Below, piece after piece: positions 36,458 to 43,139 of a DNA stretch of 43,139 nt. How positions within the stretch are numbered: position 1 is the first letter of the stretch; every line of letters starts with the position of its first letter. The notes beneath the pieces were generated by a model. That model made no database searches. It was not told the DNA's origin and was given only the letters and a program-made list of their open reading frames with translations. A program made the translations under genes and the position numbers. The DNA is from Candidatus Enterococcus wittei (GTDB lineage Bacteria; Bacillota; Bacilli; Lactobacillales; Enterococcaceae), in assembly GCF_002140175.1 (NCBI RefSeq), contig NZ_NGMO01000001.1:431101-474239 (forward strand), given 5' to 3'.

Positions 36458-39400
36458 TTAGTGTTGTGGGGAAAATTCTTGCTGATCCTGACTTATTGGG
36501 TGGTTGAATATCATCGTTGACTTGAATTGAGTACTTCTTTCCTTCCCCGTTCCTACAAGATCTAAAAATTTTTTTTTCGCTGTAGTTTTTGGGAGTTCCG
36601 CTCCTTGTTGATTGAGGGTAATTTGAGTCTGACTGTTGCTACCTTGTGTTTTCGTGGGTGAAGGATTTAAGGAAATTCTATTGGGTGTGATTCGTGTAGA
36701 TTCTTTCCCACTCGTAGTGCTTGCAGTTACTAATGTTTCTTTGTCTGTTATATCTACACTTACATTATCCGTTGTTCTTGTTGTGATCTGCTTTTGCATC
36801 TTGTTCAGTTGAAGATCTTTTTCGAATATTCCCTCTCCAAGTTCGTAAGCCAACGCTAGATACATAAACATAAATTTATCTCCTAATTCTTCGGTAACAG
36901 CCTCCCTTGAGACACGAATTAGGTCATCATATTTTCTTCCTTCGACAACATCTCTGATTATAATCATAACAAGTTCAGCATCGGTTAACAGAAAATTGGT
37001 TCGTAGCATGGGATCTACATCTAGTGCTAGCGCTTCAGCGACTACTTCTTCTGATAAATTTGGCAAATTAAACTCTTCCGCCAATCGTGCAACGAATCTT
37101 TTAAAACCCATAGATGCTAAAACTTCCGAAAAATTTTCATTAATTTCATCCATTATCGCTTTTCCATTATTCCAAGTGCCTCTCATAGGCAAGCTATATG
37201 TTGTTAAGTCTGATGTTCTTGCAGTAATATGAGTGACTTCATGCATAATTGTTTCATCTAGAGCCGGTGTTAACTCAATTGATAGATCTACCTTGGGATC
37301 TAAGTGGAAAGCATCCGCTAAAACGAAGATTCGACATTCTGGATCGTTTCTTATTGCAAATGCCTGTTCTAGCAAATTTTGATGTATTGTATAATAAATT
37401 TTTGAACTTCCTTGCTGAATTAAATCAGTCGATACAATCAAAATATTTTCAAAGCCCCAATCTTTTGATAGTTGAAGAAATCTCTCTGCTTTTCTTGTAA
37501 TTGACGCCAATCTTGTTACGATTTCCTTTAATATCTCTTCTTGATTATCCTTTCCTTCCAGTGAAAACATTTTTGTTAAATACTCCCCACCAATGGTTTC
37601 TGAAATCATTTCTTGCCTCAATAAAGTGTTGAATTTTACATGTGCATCTCCAAAATATTCCATAGAACTCGTAATATCTTTTGCCAGCTTTCTGACAAAC
37701 GGCTTGAGAAACTCTGGTACTCTTTTTGTCCGAAGTCCAGTAAATACTCGAAATGCAAATCGATAATGCTTATTAATCTCTCTCAAAATGCTCTCATTAA
37801 TCCAATCATTATTAAGGGAAACGGCAGGAGACGATTCCGGGATAAATTTAGCTAGCAATGGAAGCTTAACAGTAGGATCTTCTACTCTTCTAACAGGCTC
37901 CATTAACTCTACTGCTTTTCTGATTTTATTCCATAGCTCTCCTCTACCTGGAGATGGTGGAATCTTATTATACGGCGGAAACACTCCGCTTTGATTACTT
38001 TGTGAGACTACTCCTTGCGAGGTACTTGGCTCTCCTTCTTTCAAAATTTTTGAAGTTTTTTTCTTGACTTTCCTTTCCCCTCTCCTATGTAGAACCTCTT
38101 CATCAATTCCTTCTTCCACTTGTGTCCTTTCAAAATCTGTTTCAAAACGAAACTGGCCACTTTTTGAATCAAGTCTTAACACTGTCATTTCCTCATTGTA
38201 GTCTTTTTTCACCAAATGATACCGTTTTAACTTCTGATCTAGTAAGATCAACGGGATGTAGTGTTCCTTGATCTTGATGTAGGACCTATCTGATTCATTC
38301 CACATCAAACCATCTCTACTATCTGGTGCAGAAAGATCATTTGGATTTTTTTGTGTTTCAAACTGATCCAAAATATCAGCGATTTTTGTTTCTACCTCTT
38401 TTGATATGAAAGGCGAAGTCTCAGCTTCAAAATACCACTCCACACCGTTATAATTCACTGACAAGATTTTTTCTGAATGCGGGACATAAACATCCAATCG
38501 GATACCATGCTCCTTAATTACCGTGATGATCACCGGAATCAGTTTTTCTTTCATTCGAATAAAGTGTGTTGCTTCCTCTCCTTCTTTTAATACTGTTGTG
38601 ATTGGTCCTTCTCCATAAGCCTGAGGATTAGGGTTAGCTTCAACGACAAATAGCTGAGTTTTATCTAGTTTCACCTCCAAAAGATCAATCAACGTTAATT
38701 GTTCAGGAGTGAATGTAGCCACGCCTCTATAATCTTCTAGTTGATCTCCTTTCAACATAAATAGTCCACCAAACACCTCCACAGTTTCCAGATTCGTCAC
38801 CCGCCTATACAAATGAGATTTTACCTTTCTCACTGGAATAACCAATTCATCTCTCGGCGAGCGTGCCATCACAATCTCTTTTTTCAACGCCTCTCGTGAT
38901 TTTTCCATGGTCTCTATTTTTTCTAATAGCTCTTTGGTTTTTTTACTTACCCATAATTCATTTTTGAGACTCGCTAGCTTCTTGGCAACCAGTCGTCCCC
39001 CACCTATGACTAACTCAAACCCTGGATCGAGGGTCCGTGCAAGACTTAACAGAAGTTTTTGAATCTCTGCTATATTAGGAAGAAAACGACTACTATTTAG
39101 GATCACACCTCTGATACCGCTTTTGGCAAACGTTCTGGCAACACCTAGTGCAAATTTGATATTGAGGGAAGTGATCTGCCCAAATACCGGTATGAAAATC
39201 AATGCATCAATCGTACACGAAGTTACCGCTTCCCCCACATTTTGGTTTTTGATCCCAATCACACAATCATAAAATGGGATGAAATGCTTGATGACATCCC
39301 AAGCTTTTTCGATATCCGCTTTGTCATTTCCCGAATCGTAGAGCTGGTTATATAGTTGATCACTATGCTTTCGACTTAATGCCTCAATGAACGGTCCCAT

Positions 39401-42400
39401 TTCCACTCCATGGGATAATTTTTTACTTCGATTCACACGAGCAGAGAACTGAAAGTTTTTATCTCCTATACGAATTTCATTTCCTACTTGGCGATATCCT
39501 TTTTCCCAAAGATCTTTTCGATTAAATAAACCATATTTGAGATAGGATAGGGGATCTTGATCCACTCGATAGAGGATATATCCCCCTTCTTCATCCAGTC
39601 TCTTCAATCCATACCAACGTTCTTCCTTTCCTTGAACAGCCACGAATAGATCGGTTTTATCTAGACTAAGCGTCGTGTCCTCCCACGTCACTCGTCCTCT
39701 AAAATTAATCAGTAACATCCCACCTGTTCCCGGAGCTCCACCTATATAGTGGGTTTCATTTTTCAACTCGGCAAATCCTTCGTAAAGGGAGGTTCCTTCC
39801 GAGAAGATAAACTTACGTTCCTTTAGATCAACCGTATTTATCGCAAATTCAATCATTTTTTTATCAAAGGGAATATGCGTATCCGAGACGTTTTTTGTCA
39901 ATTTGATATACTCGTCTTCTAATTTAGGTGGGAACCAATCGATATCTCGACAGGGCTCCTCTAAGCCTAAAAGATAGTTTTGTTTTATAACATAAATGGG
40001 CGCACGAGAACCTTTGTTGCGACATTTTTCAGCAATATTTGTGGCTATAGCATCTTTTCGGCGCCATTGAAGTAAGGCTTCTTGATAGGCTTTATACAAA
40101 CGATCGAGTAATTCTTGATTTTCAACGAGTTGAAAATAACCTACTTGTTGGTATCCTATAAATGTGCTGATTGCCACTTCTTTGTAGGTACCCGTAGCCA
40201 ATGCCTCACGTAATAAATCTGGTTCTAGTTGAGCGACCGCAAGTAAAGAAGGCATCAGGAGATGACGGAATTCTTCATAAGTGGTGATTCCTTTTTCAAG
40301 GATTGTTTGCCAAAAATGTTCCCCCATCAATCGAGCCTCTTTTGGACTAAAGGAGGCTTGATATTCCCCCTCCTTTAAGATTTTAGCCCCTGTTAGTTGC
40401 ATCAATGAGTTATAATCAGAAACCAATAAGTTATTGCCTAGACCACTGCTGTCTACAAAATAATTAGGCAACTCTCGCTGGAGGAATAAATTCCATAGCT
40501 TATTAAAGAAGGTCTTCTGTTCTTGAGAAAAGGTCGGTACATCTAACTGAAGATGACCTGCTTTTTTTAAGTTTTCAACCGTAAATAGATCCCTCAGGTG
40601 TCCAATTGTAAATTGGTTCACGTCAGGAACCGTCACGAGTGTTTTGACTATATATGCTTCAATCGAACTCCCCAACACATTTTCAAAGACCCATTTCATG
40701 ACGGTTAGTTCGGCATCTTTGTTCGAGACATTCTCCTCTTTTATTCCACCATAAAGCTTCAATACATTCAGGATCACTTTCGCCACTGATTGAAGCTTTT
40801 TATAATTGAAGACCAAGTGGTTATTTTCTTCTTGTGTGAACCATTTTCCCATAGCAATCAATACTTGTTCTTGAGTTGGTTGATCAGAGAGCACCTTTTT
40901 CCCCTTAAGGAACGCTTCTATTTTTTTTCGCACTTTTGGATTACGCCATTGAACCGTACCCTCTTTAGCTGTTGAATTAGTTTGCTCTTCATTTACTGAG
41001 GGGGATAGCATCGTGCTCGTTTCTTCTGATTGTTTTGTAGTTCCTGCGACCATAGCTAAAGCTACAGGTTGGTTGTCTTTCATTGTTTCATAGATCCATG
41101 ATCCGACAGTTAAACCTGCTTGTTCCTCTGAAATTACTGTCTCTTCCTCCATGTCTAGAATAATTTTTGCGAGTTGTTTGACTTTCACCATATCCAGCGC
41201 TGGGGGAGTCGCTCCTTCAAGAAGCGCCCACTCACCGACTGTCTCCATTAGATCTTTGGCATTAGATTCTTGACAGTCTATTCCTTTTTCTATGAAAAAA
41301 TCAACTAGATTCTTACGGATGTTCTCTTTTTGTTCACTTGTCCATTCAGGGGGACTGAATTCTCCCTTTACCTCCTTAGCCACTACCTTTGTTGGGTCAT
41401 CGGCATTTTCCCGCAAAAATGCTTGGATCTTTTCATTGATTTCCTGAGTATCATTACTTCCCCCAGCTGGTGTCATCTCTAATTCAGTTCCATTAATATA
41501 AGGTGCCGTTCCATTAACTTGACTGCTTCCTGTAGTGGTTACACTTATCTGACTCTCTTTGAATGTTAATTGATTTTCCTCTAATTCTAGAGAAGGTATT
41601 CTAGTAGTTGGCAACGGCATAGCCTCGGCGCTTAAAAACTGGAGGCCAATGGATTGTTGGATAAAATCATCGACTACTCCATAAAAATCCGTAGCCAAGC
41701 GCCAAAGTTGAGGTAAAAACCCCTCTCCTTCTGAGTTCAATACAAGCACAGTTTTCAAAATCATTTCTGGTGTCACTTCTTGTTCGGGTTCCAATACCGT
41801 TTCTGGTGCCATTTTTAATACAGTTTCCGCTACCATTTCTGGCGTTACTTCCAATAGTCTTTTTTTCGTTTGATTTGATTGATTAGAAAATAACTTTTTC
41901 ATCTGATAATTTAGGTTCTTTTCTGATGGTGGGTTAGTGGGAACATGTTTTCCATAATCTATCGAAAAAGTTTGTAGCAACAAATCCACAAAATATGACA
42001 TCAGAGATCCATTACGACTTCCTTCTTGTTTTTGAGTATAGGACTTATTTTCGTGTTGGGAAAAAAAATGATAGAGCCGTTCCATTAATCCCTTCCAAAA
42101 TGTTTCTGCCACTTGATTATGTATATGATTTGGGGTTCCTATTGTAGCGTTATGTTTGTTTTCGAAAGAATCTTGAAAGGACTTGATTAGTTCTTGAGCA
42201 GCCTCTTCCGCAGAAAACTGAGAAGTTCCTTGAACATTCATGCCATTCACAGGGTAAGTAGAAATAGAAGAGCTCTCACTTTCTTGTTTCATTTCTTGAT
42301 TATTTTGTGTCTCAGCTCTGCCGATGGCATTCTGACAAACCGTGGTAAAACTCGTTTGTTCCACGCTTTCTCCTGTGACGACCCATGTCTTCACCTGATC

Positions 42401-43042
42401 CGTCCTTCTCGTAGTGCTACAATTCATCAGTTGATAGAGTTCATGAGCTTTCTGGTGAACAGAAATACTTAATTCATGTGCCATCTTCGCTATGTCAACA
42501 TTCGGTTGCGTAGACGTTGATGTCTGATAATGTAATGTCTGATTGTCAAAAAGAGAGTCAGCAGTACTGGCAAACGGTAGTGCCACCGATGAGGATAGGT
42601 GAGACCTAGTATGGGGCCTATTCAAAAATAATGTAGATTGGATTTGCTCATGATTAATGGTGGAGGTTGAAACAAAGGAGTGGATCCTTGTCTGATTCCC
42701 ATCTCTTCTAACGTCAATTCGTGTATTCACTTCAAATGCTGGTTGAGTTTTTTTTAAGACCATCTGTTGGTCGGGAAAATCTAATGGTGGGGCCATCATT
42801 AACAAGGTTCCCCATGTATGAAGCCAGCCCGCTGGGCGCTTTATTCCTTCGGGTGTTAGGGTATGTCCCGATGTGTTGGAGACATTGTTTAAAACGCGTT
42901 GGACACCTCCTGGTTTATTCTTGTCATTCATTTTGTTGTAGTTCCGACCACTTGTTCGTCTAGAAGAATCTTGTGGTATCCTTGACTTTTTCGGCATCTT
43001 CGAATGCTTTGGTTTCAATGGTATCCTGAATTCCTGTGGCAT
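36458..43042 (-). CDS. Giant multidomain protein with C-terminal HExxH zincin motif (putative toxin/effector)
   Basis: A 2194-residue protein of no named family that I can assign with certainty. Layout: residues 1-470 basic then Ser/Thr/Gln-rich and probably disordered; ~400-430 short VTPEM…TVL repeats; ~570-655 and ~700-785 two tandem helical repeats; ~1070-1200 beta-rich; ~1265-1310 a hydrophobic segment (DALIFIPVFGQI) that could insert into membranes; ~1410-1640 further beta-rich modules; ~1700-2030 helical with H1934-E-V-T-H1938 and E1969/E1973 as possible third zinc ligands; ~2040-2194 disordered. The central and C-terminal parts recall large dermonecrotic-toxin-like (DUF6543-type) proteins of Pseudomonas, from memory. 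The start is the ATG at 43042, eight bases after AAGGAG; the GTG at 43051 is too close. There is no signal peptide, no LPxTG anchor and no cognate partner in view. Confidence 0.75.
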   Translation of the reverse strand: MPQEFRIPLKPKHSKMPKKSRIPQDSSRRTSGRNYNKMNDKNKPGGVQRVLNNVSNTSGHTLTPEGIKRPAGWLHTWGTLLMMAPPLDFPDQQMVLKKTQPAFEVNTRIDVRRDGNQTRIHSFVSTSTINHEQIQSTLFLNRPHTRSHLSSSVALPFASTADSLFDNQTLHYQTSTSTQPNVDIAKMAHELSISVHQKAHELYQLMNCSTTRRTDQVKTWVVTGESVEQTSFTTVCQNAIGRAETQNNQEMKQESESSSISTYPVNGMNVQGTSQFSAEEAAQELIKSFQDSFENKHNATIGTPNHIHNQVAETFWKGLMERLYHFFSQHENKSYTQKQEGSRNGSLMSYFVDLLLQTFSIDYGKHVPTNPPSEKNLNYQMKKLFSNQSNQTKKRLLEVTPEMVAETVLKMAPETVLEPEQEVTPEMILKTVLVLNSEGEGFLPQLWRLATDFYGVVDDFIQQSIGLQFLSAEAMPLPTTRIPSLELEENQLTFKESQISVTTTGSSQVNGTAPYINGTELEMTPAGGSNDTQEINEKIQAFLRENADDPTKVVAKEVKGEFSPPEWTSEQKENIRKNLVDFFIEKGIDCQESNAKDLMETVGEWALLEGATPPALDMVKVKQLAKIILDMEEETVISEEQAGLTVGSWIYETMKDNQPVALAMVAGTTKQSEETSTMLSPSVNEEQTNSTAKEGTVQWRNPKVRKKIEAFLKGKKVLSDQPTQEQVLIAMGKWFTQEENNHLVFNYKKLQSVAKVILNVLKLYGGIKEENVSNKDAELTVMKWVFENVLGSSIEAYIVKTLVTVPDVNQFTIGHLRDLFTVENLKKAGHLQLDVPTFSQEQKTFFNKLWNLFLQRELPNYFVDSSGLGNNLLVSDYNSLMQLTGAKILKEGEYQASFSPKEARLMGEHFWQTILEKGITTYEEFRHLLMPSLLAVAQLEPDLLREALATGTYKEVAISTFIGYQQVGYFQLVENQELLDRLYKAYQEALLQWRRKDAIATNIAEKCRNKGSRAPIYVIKQNYLLGLEEPCRDIDWFPPKLEDEYIKLTKNVSDTHIPFDKKMIEFAINTVDLKERKFIFSEGTSLYEGFAELKNETHYIGGAPGTGGMLLINFRGRVTWEDTTLSLDKTDLFVAVQGKEERWYGLKRLDEEGGYILYRVDQDPLSYLKYGLFNRKDLWEKGYRQVGNEIRIGDKNFQFSARVNRSKKLSHGVEMGPFIEALSRKHSDQLYNQLYDSGNDKADIEKAWDVIKHFIPFYDCVIGIKNQNVGEAVTSCTIDALIFIPVFGQITSLNIKFALGVARTFAKSGIRGVILNSSRFLPNIAEIQKLLLSLARTLDPGFELVIGGGRLVAKKLASLKNELWVSKKTKELLEKIETMEKSREALKKEIVMARSPRDELVIPVRKVKSHLYRRVTNLETVEVFGGLFMLKGDQLEDYRGVATFTPEQLTLIDLLEVKLDKTQLFVVEANPNPQAYGEGPITTVLKEGEEATHFIRMKEKLIPVIITVIKEHGIRLDVYVPHSEKILSVNYNGVEWYFEAETSPFISKEVETKIADILDQFETQKNPNDLSAPDSRDGLMWNESDRSYIKIKEHYIPLILLDQKLKRYHLVKKDYNEEMTVLRLDSKSGQFRFETDFERTQVEEGIDEEVLHRRGERKVKKKTSKILKEGEPSTSQGVVSQSNQSGVFPPYNKIPPSPGRGELWNKIRKAVELMEPVRRVEDPTVKLPLLAKFIPESSPAVSLNNDWINESILREINKHYRFAFRVFTGLRTKRVPEFLKPFVRKLAKDITSSMEYFGDAHVKFNTLLRQEMISETIGGEYLTKMFSLEGKDNQEEILKEIVTRLASITRKAERFLQLSKDWGFENILIVSTDLIQQGSSKIYYTIHQNLLEQAFAIRNDPECRIFVLADAFHLDPKVDLSIELTPALDETIMHEVTHITARTSDLTTYSLPMRGTWNNGKAIMDEINENFSEVLASMGFKRFVARLAEEFNLPNLSEEVVAEALALDVDPMLRTNFLLTDAELVMIIIRDVVEGRKYDDLIRVSREAVTEELGDKFMFMYLALAYELGEGIFEKDLQLNKMQKQITTRTTDNVSVDITDKETLVTASTTSGKESTRITPNRISLNPSPTKTQGSNSQTQITLNQQGAELPKTTAKKKFLDLVGTGKERSTQFKSTMIFNHPISQDQQEFSPQH

Positions 43043-43139
43043 CTTTTTCACTCCTTCATTGAAAGTATTTGGATGATTTATTTCAGGTATCCAGCAAACA
43101 AAAAAAATTCCTTCTAAACTCCCCTTCTCTCTATATAAT

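Noticed and set aside
36580-36620. LPKTT near the C-terminus of the giant protein as a sortase signal
   Set aside because: It is not LPxTG, and no hydrophobic helix with a basic tail follows; the remaining ~45 residues are hydrophilic.

Overview
The window looks like a low-GC Gram-positive chromosome, most probably Enterococcus (E. faecium/mundtii/hirae-like). The evidence is the AT-rich sequence, strong GGAGG ribosome sites, the Firmicutes order rbgA-rnhB-dprA-topA-trmFO-xerC-hslV-hslU-codY, a pflB/pflA/ppaC cluster, adjacent parE-parC, and a dispersed intergenic repeat of a type I associate with enterococci. The species cannot be fixed from the sequence alone. Nearly all genes lie on the minus strand; the exceptions are yitT-like, a UPF0316 gene, a six-helix membrane protein and plsY.

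Layout. Positions 1-4143 carry one copy of a ~178-bp repeat and a three-gene operon: an EgtU/OpuC-type permease fused to its binding domain, its ATPase, and a flavin disulfide reductase. Positions 4144-4904 form a gene-poor stretch with several terminator-like hairpins, each near a possible promoter, and an operator-like palindrome over the operon promoter. Positions 4905-12173 are accessory: a short YitT protein, an alcohol-dehydrogenase-like reductase, the second repeat copy, a disordered hypothetical protein, a LacI regulator, an esterase with a small membrane protein, a UPF0316 protein, an orphan membrane protein and a broken reading frame. Positions 12170-17378 hold a possible DUF1803 protein, ppaC, pflA and pflB (pyrophosphate removal and anaerobic pyruvate cleavage to formate and acetyl-CoA).

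Positions 17427-17870 contain a perfect 211-bp tandem duplication split by the 19-base Tn5 mosaic end used in Nextera libraries, so this part is almost certainly an assembly artefact. Positions 17885-23017 hold parC, parE and a CoA-binding protein; plsY follows on the plus strand, then a LacX/GalM-like epimerase. Positions 25014-35157 are the conserved core block: codY, hslUV, xerC, trmFO, topA, dprA, rnhB and rbgA, which together cover nutrient-responsive repression, proteolysis, chromosome dimer resolution, tRNA methylation, DNA relaxation, DNA uptake processing, RNA primer removal and 50S assembly.

Upstream of rbgA the core ends in a ~1.3-kb gene-decay zone that still contains a recognisable but frameshifted MFS transporter. 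Beyond it lies the most striking gene in the window, a 2194-residue protein with a C-terminal HEVTH zincin motif, a central hydrophobic segment, two tandem ~90-residue helical repeats, and disordered Ser/Thr/Gln-rich ends. It looks like a large multidomain toxin or effector not described under any name I know. It has no recognisable signal peptide and no visible partner inside the window.
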